Of a stretch of 18,145 bases of DNA, positions 1-5,698 are shown one piece after another. The notes beneath the pieces were generated by a model. That model had not been told where the DNA came from. It did no database searches and saw nothing but the letters and a program-made list of their open reading frames with translations. The stretch lies in contig JBNJEU010000034.1 of assembly GCA_051746205.1 (NCBI GenBank), forward strand, positions 1 through 18,145. The letters are read 5' to 3'. The position numbers and the translations under genes are program-made. Position 1 is the first letter of the stretch. The number at the start of each line of letters is the position of its first letter. This DNA is from Thiohalospira sp051746205 (GTDB lineage Bacteria > Pseudomonadota > Gammaproteobacteria > Thiohalospirales > Thiohalospiraceae).

Positions 1-206
1 GGCACTTCCACACCGAAGAGGTCAGTGCGCACGCTCCCACCGAGCAGCGCCGGGTTGTAGAAGCTGGCGTTGGAGGCGTTGCCGGCGGAGGTGCCGATCC
101 CGCCCATGCCCATGGAGCGGGCGTCGAAGGTGCCGAACGAAGCGGCCTGGGCCGCGCCGGAGGCCATGGCGGTGGCGGCCGCGACGGCGAGGATGCGAGT
201 CTTCAT
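1..206 (-). CDS. Secreted outer-membrane protein, TraF_2-like (5' part only)
   Basis: Only the first 68 codons lie in the window. They start at an ATG preceded at 9 nt by a strong AGGGGGA ribosome binding site (216-222). Residues 1-21 form a typical signal peptide: Lys-Thr-Arg, an Ala-rich hydrophobic stretch, and an AQA cleavage site. The mature start reads FGTFDARSMGMGGIGTS, followed by SFYNPALLG. This ARxMGMGG...FYNPA(L) pattern is known from the N termini of outer-membrane beta-barrel proteins of the TraF_2 ('conjugal transfer TraF'-labelled) and FadL/PorV-like families. The TraF label is historical: a chromosomal copy beside a tRNA and away from transfer genes need not act in conjugation. 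I infer an outer-membrane barrel of unknown substrate. The rest of the barrel is outside the window, so the family is likely but not certain. Confidence 0.7.
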   Translation of the reverse strand, partial: MKTRILAVAAATAMASGAAQAASFGTFDARSMGMGGIGTSAGNASNASFYNPALLGGSVRTDLFGVEV

Positions 207-240
207 GACGGGTTTTCCCCCTGCTTTTTGTATCGTTACG

Positions 241-256
241 TGTGATATCGCTCACA
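241..256. promoter_or_regulatory. CRP/Vfr-type operator, perfect palindromic half-sites
   Basis: TGTGATATCGCTCACA matches the CRP family consensus TGTGA-N6-TCACA at all ten specified positions. Relative to the candidate promoter at 256-284 it would span about -7 to +9, a place where a bound regulator would normally block RNA polymerase rather than recruit it. Which Crp/Fnr-family protein binds cannot be told from the window. Confidence 0.6.
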
Positions 257-284
257 GTATTGACGCAAATACCCCCCTTGGCAA
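256..284 (-). promoter_or_regulatory. Candidate sigma70 promoter of the TraF_2-like gene
   Basis: Read on the minus strand, TTGCCA (279-284, five of six consensus bases) is followed after exactly 17 bp by AATACT (256-261, four of six). The start point would fall near 249, giving a leader of about 43 nt before the ATG. The last base of the -10 box is the first base of the CRP-type palindrome at 241-256. Confidence 0.55.
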
Positions 285-393
285 TGCTCGAATACGGGGG
301 GATGGCCCTGGAACCGGGTTCGGTTGGATAGCCGGTGACCAGATGGCGCGCCGGCGGCGGCAATGCCGTCGTGAACGGTAAAACGAAAGGAAA

Positions 394-469
394 TGGCGCT
401 CCCAAGGGGACTCGAACCCCTGTTCCCGCCGTGAGAGGGCGGTGTCCTGGACCGCTAGACGATGGGAGC
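394..469 (-). tRNA. tRNA-Glu, anticodon CTC
   Basis: This is a 76-nt tRNA read on the minus strand. The acceptor stem pairs GCTCCCA (463-469) with TGGGAGC (398-404). It is followed by discriminator G and an encoded CCA (394-396). The anticodon stem CCGCC/GGCGG encloses the loop CTCTCAC with anticodon CTC at 433-435, and the T arm carries GTTCGAA. The anticodon stem and the D-arm sequence TCGTCTAGCGGTC are typical of bacterial tRNA-Glu. CTC decodes GAG, the dominant glutamate codon in this GC-rich genome. No convincing intrinsic terminator follows, only a pyrimidine-rich stretch just past the 3' end. Confidence 0.95.
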
Positions 470-523
470 TGAACAGTCGGCGTACGGCCCGGTCGGCGGG
501 CTGTCCGCCCCGTGGACCATGTG

Positions 524-532
524 TGGTATTAT
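524..532 (+). promoter_or_regulatory. Extended -10 element of pcnB, predicts a leaderless mRNA
   Basis: TGGTATTAT carries the TGN extension followed by TATTAT (527-532, five of six). I see no good -35 box, which is usual for extended -10 promoters. The start point would be near 539, which is the A of the pcnB ATG. The hexamer lies in the odd palindrome GGTATTATACC (526-536), shared with the tRNA promoter on the other strand. Confidence 0.45.
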
Positions 533-555
533 ACCCGGATGATCGGCTGGCTCAA
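528..555 (-). promoter_or_regulatory. Promoter of tRNA-Glu
   Basis: On the minus strand, TTGAGC (550-555, four of six) lies 16 bp from a perfect TATAAT (528-533). The predicted start near 521 gives a leader of about 50 nt before the tRNA. The promoter extends into the start of pcnB on the other strand. Confidence 0.6.
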
Positions 556-2152
556 GAGTACCATCACAAAAATCGTCGGCGAGCGGCGCGACCCCGGTCC
601 GCGCATCGTGCCCCGGGCCGAGCACGGGGTCTCCCGCTCCCTGCTCAGTGACAACGTCCTGAAGGTCCTCACCCGACTCCACAAGCACGGCTACGCGGCC
701 TACATGGTCGGTGGCGGCGTGCGCGACACCCTGCTGGGGCGCGAGCCCAAGGACTTCGACGTGGCCACCGACGCCACGCCGGAGGAGGTCCGCGCGCTGT
801 TCCGCAACAGCCGCGTCATCGGGCGGCGCTTCAAGCTGGTCCATGTGCGTTTCGGCCCGGAGATCATCGAGGTCGCCACCTTCCGCGGTGACGGCGCCGG
901 CGCCGACAGCCGCGACCACGACACCCGCGGCGACGGCATGGTGGTGCGCGACAACGTCTACGGCACCCTGGAAGAGGATGCCTGGCGGCGCGACTTCACC
1001 ATCAACGCCCTCTACTACAACATCGCCGACTTCTCCGTGGTCGACTACTGCAGCGGCCTCGACGACCTGGACGCGGGCCTGCTGCGGCTCATCGGCGACC
1101 CGGACACCCGCTTCCGCGAGGACCCGGTGCGGATCCTCCGCGCCATCCGCTTCTCCGCCAAGCACGGCTTCCGCGTCGAGCGCGAGACCGAAGCGCCCAT
1201 GCGCGAGCTCGGCGAGCTGCTCAACGGGGTGCCGCCGGCGCGGCTGTTCGAGGAGGTGCTCAAGCTCTTCCTCGGCGGCGCGGCGGTCTCCAGCTACGAA
1301 CTGCTGCGCTACTACGACGTCTTCCGGGTGCTCTTCCCGCTGACCGAGGAGGCGCTGCAGCAGGAGGAGGAGGGCTTCCCGCTGATCTTCCTGGTGCGCG
1401 CGCTGGAGAACACCGATCGCCGGGTGGTCAACGGTCAGCCGGTGACCCCCGCCTTCCTGTTCGCGGCGCTGCTCTGGGAACCGGTGCGTCAGGAGGTGGC
1501 GATCCTGCGCAAGAAGGGGAAGAAGAGTCCCAATCAGGCGATGCAGGATGCCAGCGAGTCGGTCATCGGCCGCCAGGTGCGCCACGTCGCCTTCCCCAAG
1601 CGCTTCAGCATGGCCGCGCGGGAGATCTGGCTGCTCCAGGGGCGCTTCGAGCAGCGCGGGGGGCGGCGGGCCTGGAAACTGATGGAGCATCCGCGTTTCC
1701 GCGCCGCCTACGACTTCCTGGTGCTGCGCGCTCAGGCCGGCGAGGCCGACGAGGCGCTGGCCGACTGGTGGACTCGCTTCCAGGACGTCGACGAGGCGGA
1801 GCGGGAGGCGATGGTCGAGATGCTGGCGCCGTCCGGCAAGGGCGGCAAGCGCTCGAAGGGCGGTGGCCGCGGAAAGCCGGCCCCGGAGGCCGCGCTGGAC
1901 GCGGTGGCCGAGGAGCCGGCGGCCTACGAGGAGGAGCTGGACGAGGCCACGGATGGCGTCGAGGTCGCCGCCGGGACGGAGGCCGAAGGCGACGACGATT
2001 CGACCCGCAGCCATTCCGGCTACAACCGCAGTGGTCGCAAGCGGCGCGGTCGCCGGGGCGGGCGCAAGCGTACGAAACAGAACACCGAGGCCGGTGACGG
2101 CGGCAATGCCGACGCCGGCGAGGGAACGAACGAGGGCTCCGGCGAGGCATGA
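539..2152 (+). CDS. pcnB: Poly(A) polymerase I
   Basis: The protein adds 3' poly(A) tails to RNA, which promotes its decay. From the ATG at 539 it has 537 residues. The nucleotidyltransferase head shows VGGGVRD (57-63) and DFDVATD with the metal-binding aspartates 72 and 74. RRDFTINALYY (150-160) and REDPVRILRAIRFSAKHGF (193-211) are the usual family blocks. RREDPVR-type features and the basic C-terminal tail favour poly(A) polymerase over a CCA-adding enzyme. After about residue 430 there is a 105-residue low-complexity tail that alternates basic (KGGKRSKGGGRGK), acidic, basic (SGRKRRGRRGGRKRTK) and acidic segments. This makes the protein longer than E. coli PcnB. A GTG at 512 in the same frame is possible, but it lies upstream of the -10 element and adds an unconserved MDHVWYYTR. 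It is the first gene of the pcnB-folK-kinase-panBC run, and its stop overlaps folK as ATGA. Confidence 0.95.
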   Translation: MIGWLKSTITKIVGERRDPGPRIVPRAEHGVSRSLLSDNVLKVLTRLHKHGYAAYMVGGGVRDTLLGREPKDFDVATDATPEEVRALFRNSRVIGRRFKLVHVRFGPEIIEVATFRGDGAGADSRDHDTRGDGMVVRDNVYGTLEEDAWRRDFTINALYYNIADFSVVDYCSGLDDLDAGLLRLIGDPDTRFREDPVRILRAIRFSAKHGFRVERETEAPMRELGELLNGVPPARLFEEVLKLFLGGAAVSSYELLRYYDVFRVLFPLTEEALQQEEEGFPLIFLVRALENTDRRVVNGQPVTPAFLFAALLWEPVRQEVAILRKKGKKSPNQAMQDASESVIGRQVRHVAFPKRFSMAAREIWLLQGRFEQRGGRRAWKLMEHPRFRAAYDFLVLRAQAGEADEALADWWTRFQDVDEAEREAMVEMLAPSGKGGKRSKGGGRGKPAPEAALDAVAEEPAAYEEELDEATDGVEVAAGTEAEGDDDSTRSHSGYNRSGRKRRGRRGGRKRTKQNTEAGDGGNADAGEGTNEGSGEA

Positions 2153-2664
2153 ACCGCCGGCCGGCCTGGGTCGCCCTGGGCGCCAATCTGGGCGAGCCGC
2201 GCCGGCAGGTCGCGGCGGGCTTCGACGCCCTGACGTCCCTGCCCGACACCACCCTGGCGGCCCGCTCCCGGATCTGGCGCTCGCGCCCCCTGACCCCGGA
2301 GGGGGAGTCCCCCGACGAGCAGCCCGACTACGCCAACGCCGTTGCGCGGCTGGAGACCGCTCTGGCACCGGCGCCGCTGCTGGCCGCCCTCCACGGGATC
2401 GAGGCCGCCGCCGGCCGGGTCCGCGAGCGCCGCTGGGGTCCGCGCCTGCTGGATCTGGATCTGCTCCTCTACGACGACGAGCGCAGCGACACCCCCGAGC
2501 TGCGCCTGCCCCATCCCGGATTGTTGGTTCGTGATTTCGTCCTGTATCCTCTGGCCGAGATCGATCCCCGATTGCCCCTGCCCAACGGCCGGACCGTGGC
2601 GGAGCAGCTGGATGAACTGCCGGCCGGCGAACGGCCGGTTCCCCGGGAGGACGCGGATGAGTGA
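2149..2664 (+). CDS. folK: 6-hydroxymethyl-7,8-dihydropterin pyrophosphokinase (HPPK)
   Basis: The enzyme transfers pyrophosphate from ATP to 6-hydroxymethyl-dihydropterin, the step before dihydropteroate synthase in folate synthesis. The protein has 171 residues, close to the family's usual 160-170. It begins with the family's substrate-binding stretch VALGANLG (8-15). It has the HPPK signature RWGPRLLDLDLLLY (95-108), in which Asp102 and Asp104 are the expected magnesium ligands, then PHPGLLVRDFVLYPLAEI (121-138). The ATG overlaps the pcnB stop codon (ATGA), so translation is probably coupled. Its own 3' end overlaps the next gene by 8 bp. Its place directly upstream of the pantothenate genes makes metabolic sense, because PanB consumes a folate cofactor. 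Confidence 0.96.
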   Translation: MNRRPAWVALGANLGEPRRQVAAGFDALTSLPDTTLAARSRIWRSRPLTPEGESPDEQPDYANAVARLETALAPAPLLAALHGIEAAAGRVRERRWGPRLLDLDLLLYDDERSDTPELRLPHPGLLVRDFVLYPLAEIDPRLPLPNGRTVAEQLDELPAGERPVPREDADE

Positions 2665-3307
2665 GTCGGCGACCCGTTTCATCGTCGTGGAAGGCCCCAT
2701 CGGCGTGGGCAAGACCAGCCTGGCCCGGCGCCTGGCGGCCAGTTTCGGCAGCGACCTGCTGCTGGAGGGGCCGGAGGAGAACCCCTTCCTGCCCCGGTTC
2801 TACGAGGACCCGAAGGGCCACGCCATGCCGACCCAGCTGTCGTTCCTGCTGCAGCGGGTGCGTCAGCTGGAGGCCCTGCAGCAGGCCGACATGTTCCGGC
2901 CGGTGCAGGTGGCCGATTACCTGCTGGAGAAGGATCGGCTGTTCGCCGAACTGACCCTGGATGCCAGCGAGCTGGAACTCTACGATCGCATTGCCGAGCG
3001 GTTGGTGGAGCGGCTGCCGGTGCCGGACCTGGTCATCTACCTGCAGGCCCCGGTGGCGGTGTTGCAGGACCGGATCCGGCAGCGCGGCCGCGACTACGAA
3101 CGCCACATGGAGACGGCGTTCCTGGAGAGCCTCTCCGACGCCTACACCCGGTTCTTCCACCACTACGACAGCGCGCCGCTGCTGATCGTGAATGCCGCCG
3201 AGGCCGATTTCGTCAACAGCGACGAGGAGTACGGGCTGCTGCTGGAGCAGGTCCGCACGCCGCGCCACGGCCGCCACTTCTTCAATCCCGCCCCGCTGGG
3301 GCTCTAG
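2657..3307 (+). CDS. Deoxynucleoside kinase family protein (dGK/dAK-like)
   Basis: A 216-residue P-loop kinase of the deoxynucleoside kinase family, which phosphorylates deoxynucleosides to monophosphates in salvage. The Walker A loop is GPIGVGKT (13-20). EENPFLPRFYEDP (40-52) and the EKDRLF block (91-96) match the substrate-binding region around the family's Glu and Asp-Arg. RQRGRDYE (141-148) matches the arginine-rich LID. The start at 2657 is set by GGAGGA at 2646-2651, five bases upstream, and by conservation starting just before the P-loop. A longer in-frame reading from 2342 would run through folK and is not credible. The gene overlaps folK by 8 bp and lies 22 nt before panB. The substrate (deoxyguanosine or deoxyadenosine) cannot be fixed from sequence alone. 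Confidence 0.88.
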   Translation: MSESATRFIVVEGPIGVGKTSLARRLAASFGSDLLLEGPEENPFLPRFYEDPKGHAMPTQLSFLLQRVRQLEALQQADMFRPVQVADYLLEKDRLFAELTLDASELELYDRIAERLVERLPVPDLVIYLQAPVAVLQDRIRQRGRDYERHMETAFLESLSDAYTRFFHHYDSAPLLIVNAAEADFVNSDEEYGLLLEQVRTPRHGRHFFNPAPLGL

Positions 3308-3329
3308 TCGAGAAACGAGGAGCATCGCC

Positions 3330-4124
3330 ATGTCCATCGCCTCTCTGGCAGCACTGCATCGGCTCAAGGAGGCCGGCGAACCCATCGCCAGCCTGACGGC
3401 CTACGATGCCAGCTTCGCCGCCCAGCTCGCCGCCGCCGGGATCGACATGATCCTGGTGGGGGACTCCCTGGGGATGGTGGTTCAGGGCCGCGAGACCACC
3501 GTGCCGGTGACCATGGACGACATGGTCTACCACACCGCCGCCACGCGGCGGGGCAGCGGCACCGTCCCGGTGGTCGCCGATCTGCCCTTCCTGGCGTACC
3601 GCGATCCGGAGTACGCACTGGACTGCGCCGGTCGTCTGATGCAGGAGGGCGGGGCGCACGCGGTCAAGGTCGAGGGGGCCGGCGAGGCGGTCAAGGTGGT
3701 CCAGCGGCTCACCAGCCAGGGGATCCCGGTCTGTGCCCATCTCGGCCTGCAACCGCAGTCGGTCTTCAAGCTCGGCGGCTACCGGGTGCAGGGGCGGGAG
3801 CCGATCGCCGCCAAGGCGATGCTCAACGACGCCCACGCCCTGGAGGTGGCGGGGGCCGACTGTCTGGTGCTGGAGGCGGTGCCGCGCGAGCTGGCCGGAC
3901 GGATCCGCGCCGAGCTGCGGATCCCGGTCATCGGCATCGGCGCCGGCGCCGACTGCGACGGTCAGGTGCTGGTCCTCTACGACATGCTCGGGATCACTCC
4001 GAGCGCCCCGCGCTTCAGCCACGACTTCCTCGCCGAGCACAACGGCATTGCCGAGGCCCTGCGCGCCTACGTGGCCGGGGTCAAGGACGGCTCCTTCCCG
4101 GCGCCGGAGAACGGCTTCGACTAG
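3330..4124 (+). CDS. panB: 3-methyl-2-oxobutanoate hydroxymethyltransferase
   Basis: PanB makes ketopantoate from alpha-ketoisovalerate and 5,10-methylene-tetrahydrofolate, the first committed step to pantothenate. From the ATG at 3330 the protein has 264 residues, the same length as E. coli PanB. GAGGAG at 3317-3322, seven bases upstream, fixes this start, and the longer frame reaching back to 3192 lies inside the kinase gene. Motifs seen are LTAYDASFA (22-30), the metal-binding LVGDSLGMVVQG (42-53) with Asp45, ADLPF with Asp84, AVKVEG (111-116), HLGLQPQSV (137-145) and LEAVP with the expected catalytic Glu182. IGIGAG (201-206) closes the barrel. It is followed by panC after 45 nt. Confidence 0.97.
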   Translation: MSIASLAALHRLKEAGEPIASLTAYDASFAAQLAAAGIDMILVGDSLGMVVQGRETTVPVTMDDMVYHTAATRRGSGTVPVVADLPFLAYRDPEYALDCAGRLMQEGGAHAVKVEGAGEAVKVVQRLTSQGIPVCAHLGLQPQSVFKLGGYRVQGREPIAAKAMLNDAHALEVAGADCLVLEAVPRELAGRIRAELRIPVIGIGAGADCDGQVLVLYDMLGITPSAPRFSHDFLAEHNGIAEALRAYVAGVKDGSFPAPENGFD

Positions 4125-4169
4125 ACTTCCCGCGGGCAACTCCGGGGGTCATTGACGAGGTGACGAGCG

Positions 4170-5021
4170 ATGCAGACCGAACACGCCATCAGGAACACGC
4201 GCTCGACGGTCGCCGGCTGGCGGCGGCGGGGCGAGTACGTGGCGCTGGTGCCGACCATGGGCAACCTCCACGACGGCCACATGGAACTGGTGAAACAGGC
4301 GCGCCGACGCGCCGACCGGGTGGTGGCTAGCCTGTTCGTGAACCCGCTCCAGTTCGGCCCCGGGGAGGACTACGACCAGTACCCGCGCACCCTGGAGGCC
4401 GACGGCATGCGCCTGGCGGAGGCGGGCGTCGACCTGCTCTTCGCGCCGGAGGTCGACACGATGTATCCGCCCGAATCCACCTGGGGGCACACCCGGGTGG
4501 AGGTCCCCGGGCTGTCGACGATCCTCTGCGGCGAGGGGCGACCGGGCCATTTCGAGGGGGTCGCCACGGTCGTCGCGAAGCTGTTCAACATCGTCGGGCC
4601 CGATGTCGCCTACTTCGGCGAGAAGGATTACCAGCAACTGCTGCTCGTCCGGCGCATGGTGGCCGATCTCTGCATCCCGGTGGAGGTGGTGGCGGTGCCG
4701 ACGGTGCGCGAGGCGGACGGCCTCGCCCTGAGTTCGCGCAACCAGTACCTCTCCGCCGATGAGCGCCAGCGGGCGCCGGCCCTCCGGGCCGCCCTGTACG
4801 CGGCGGGGGAGCGGCTGCGCGACGGCGCAACCGACTTCCCCGCCATCGAGGCGGAGGGGCGGGCGAGCCTGGAGGCGGCGGGCCTCGAGCCGGAGTACTT
4901 CACGGTCCGCCGGAGCGTCGATCTGGCGGTGCCGAAGTACGATGATCGGGCGCTGGTGGTACTGGCCGCCGCCCGACTGGGCGGAACCCGCCTCATCGAC
5001 AACCTGATTGTCGGCGGTTAA
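4170..5021 (+). CDS. panC: Pantothenate synthetase
   Basis: PanC joins pantoate and beta-alanine with ATP to make pantothenate, through a pantoyl-adenylate. The protein has 283 residues, equal to the usual length. It is a HIGH-type nucleotidyltransferase: PTMGNLHDGH (28-37) carries the HxGH motif with His34 and His37, FVNPLQFGPGEDYDQYPR (56-73) binds pantoate, and LSSRNQYL (187-194) is the KMSKS-like loop. FGEKDYQQLLLVRRMV (149-164) is also typical. GAGGTGA at 4157-4163, six bases upstream, supports the start. The 45-nt gap after panB contains the palindrome CCCGCGGG but no terminator. Confidence 0.97.
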   Translation: MQTEHAIRNTRSTVAGWRRRGEYVALVPTMGNLHDGHMELVKQARRRADRVVASLFVNPLQFGPGEDYDQYPRTLEADGMRLAEAGVDLLFAPEVDTMYPPESTWGHTRVEVPGLSTILCGEGRPGHFEGVATVVAKLFNIVGPDVAYFGEKDYQQLLLVRRMVADLCIPVEVVAVPTVREADGLALSSRNQYLSADERQRAPALRAALYAAGERLRDGATDFPAIEAEGRASLEAAGLEPEYFTVRRSVDLAVPKYDDRALVVLAAARLGGTRLIDNLIVGG

Positions 5022-5066
5022 TCGATTGAAAACAGGAAGCTGGAGTTTCCCGCGAGGATTGCGGGA

Positions 5067-5095
5067 TTGAAAAACGCCCTGCGGGGCGGCATACT
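5067..5095 (+). promoter_or_regulatory. Candidate sigma70 promoter of panD, with a dyad in its spacer
   Basis: TTGAAA (5067-5072, five of six) and CATACT (5090-5095, four of six) are separated by exactly 17 bp. The start near 5102 gives a leader of about 34 nt. The spacer contains the dyad CGCCC-TGCG-GGGCG (5075-5088). Just upstream is a second hairpin, TCCCGC-N7-GCGGGA (5048-5066), which could fold at the end of the panBC transcript but lacks a T-run. Confidence 0.6.
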
Positions 5096-5135
5096 TTCCC
5101 GCTTACCAAAGACGTCTGCTCGAGGTACAGGGCCC

Positions 5136-5525
5136 ATGGACCTGACACTGCTGAAGGCCAAGCTGCACCGCGCCGTGGTCACCCATGCCGAGGTGGATTA
5201 CGAGGGCTCCTGTGCCATCGACAGCACGTTGCTCGAGGCCGCCGGGATCCGCGAATACGAGCAGATCCACATCTACAACGTCGCCAACGGCGAGCGGTTC
5301 GTCACCTACGCCATCCGTGCCGAGGCCGGCAGCGGCATCGTCTCGGTGAACGGCGCTGCCGCCCATCGCGCCAGCCCGGGTGACGCGGTGATCATCTGCG
5401 CCTATGCCGTGCTCTCCGAGGCCGAGGCCGACCGCTTCCAGCCGACTCTGGTCTACTTCGACACCGAGCGCGGCGACAATCGCCCCACGCAGATCAAGCA
5501 CGCCATCCCGGTCCAGGCCGCCTGA
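5136..5525 (+). CDS. panD: Aspartate 1-decarboxylase, pyruvoyl-dependent
   Basis: PanD decarboxylates aspartate to beta-alanine, the second substrate of PanC. The 129-residue proenzyme cleaves itself between Gly24 and Ser25 to create the pyruvoyl cofactor: YEGSCAID (22-29) has the site in its standard position. KLHRAVVTHA (9-18), ITY-type sequence RFVTYAI, and ISVNGAAAH-like VSVNGAAAHRASPGD follow the family closely, and the protein ends IPVQAA. The ATG at 5136 is chosen because it places Gly24-Ser25 correctly and has GAGG at 5122-5125. The longer TTG-initiated frame begins inside the -35 box. It is separated from panC by 114 nt holding its own promoter, so it can be expressed apart from panBC. 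Confidence 0.97.
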   Translation: MDLTLLKAKLHRAVVTHAEVDYEGSCAIDSTLLEAAGIREYEQIHIYNVANGERFVTYAIRAEAGSGIVSVNGAAAHRASPGDAVIICAYAVLSEAEADRFQPTLVYFDTERGDNRPTQIKHAIPVQAA

Positions 5526-5544
5526 CGGCCGACAGGAGAGAGCT

Positions 5545-5686
5545 CCGTCCCGAGGCCGAGTGCGCGGGCGGGGGTTCGTGACCGGGGGGACGCCGTGAAT
5601 ACGTCCATGTAGGCTCGACGGCCGCATCCCTGCGGCCGACGCCCCCCGGGCACGAACCCCCGCCCGCGCACTCGGCCTCGGGACGG
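5545..5686. repeat. Long inverted repeat with structured core, between convergent panD and ppc
   Basis: The arms 5545-5580 and 5651-5686 are perfect reverse complements over 36 bp, very GC-rich. After one mismatch the pairing continues for eight more bases (CCGGGGGG at 5583-5589 region against CCCCCCGG near 5641-5649). The loop has two smaller dyads. TACGT-CC-ATGTA (5600-5611) has one G-T wobble, and CGGCCGCA-TCCC-TGCGGCCG (5619-5638) is perfect. The element fills the gap: it starts 19 nt after the panD stop and ends 12 nt before the ppc stop. Neither side has a T-run, so it is not a standard intrinsic terminator, though a stem this strong could end or protect both convergent transcripts. The core wording resembles a short repeat I recall from halophilic gammaproteobacterial genomes; that is memory, not a search. 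Confidence 0.9.
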
Positions 5687-5698
5687 GACCCTCCCCGC

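Noticed and set aside
381..393. Pyrimidine-rich stretch just downstream of tRNA-Glu as an intrinsic terminator
   Set aside because: No stem precedes it other than the tRNA itself, and the T-run is interrupted.
512..538. GTG at 512 as the pcnB start
   Set aside because: It lies upstream of the extended -10 element, lacks a ribosome binding site and adds nine residues not typical of PcnB. ATG at 539 is preferred, not proven.
455..3385. A 976-codon open frame on the minus strand across pcnB, folK, the kinase and panB start
   Set aside because: It is antisense to four well-identified genes, spans tRNA promoter sequence and has low-complexity composition. GC-rich codon bias leaves such antisense frames open.
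4129..4136. CCCGCGGG palindrome between panB and panC as a terminator
   Set aside because: It is only 8 bp with no loop and no T-run, inside a run of co-directional pathway genes.
5531..5546. Possible ribosome binding site (GGAGAG) and small gene after panD
   Set aside because: Frames that follow run through the inverted repeat and have no conserved-looking protein sequence.
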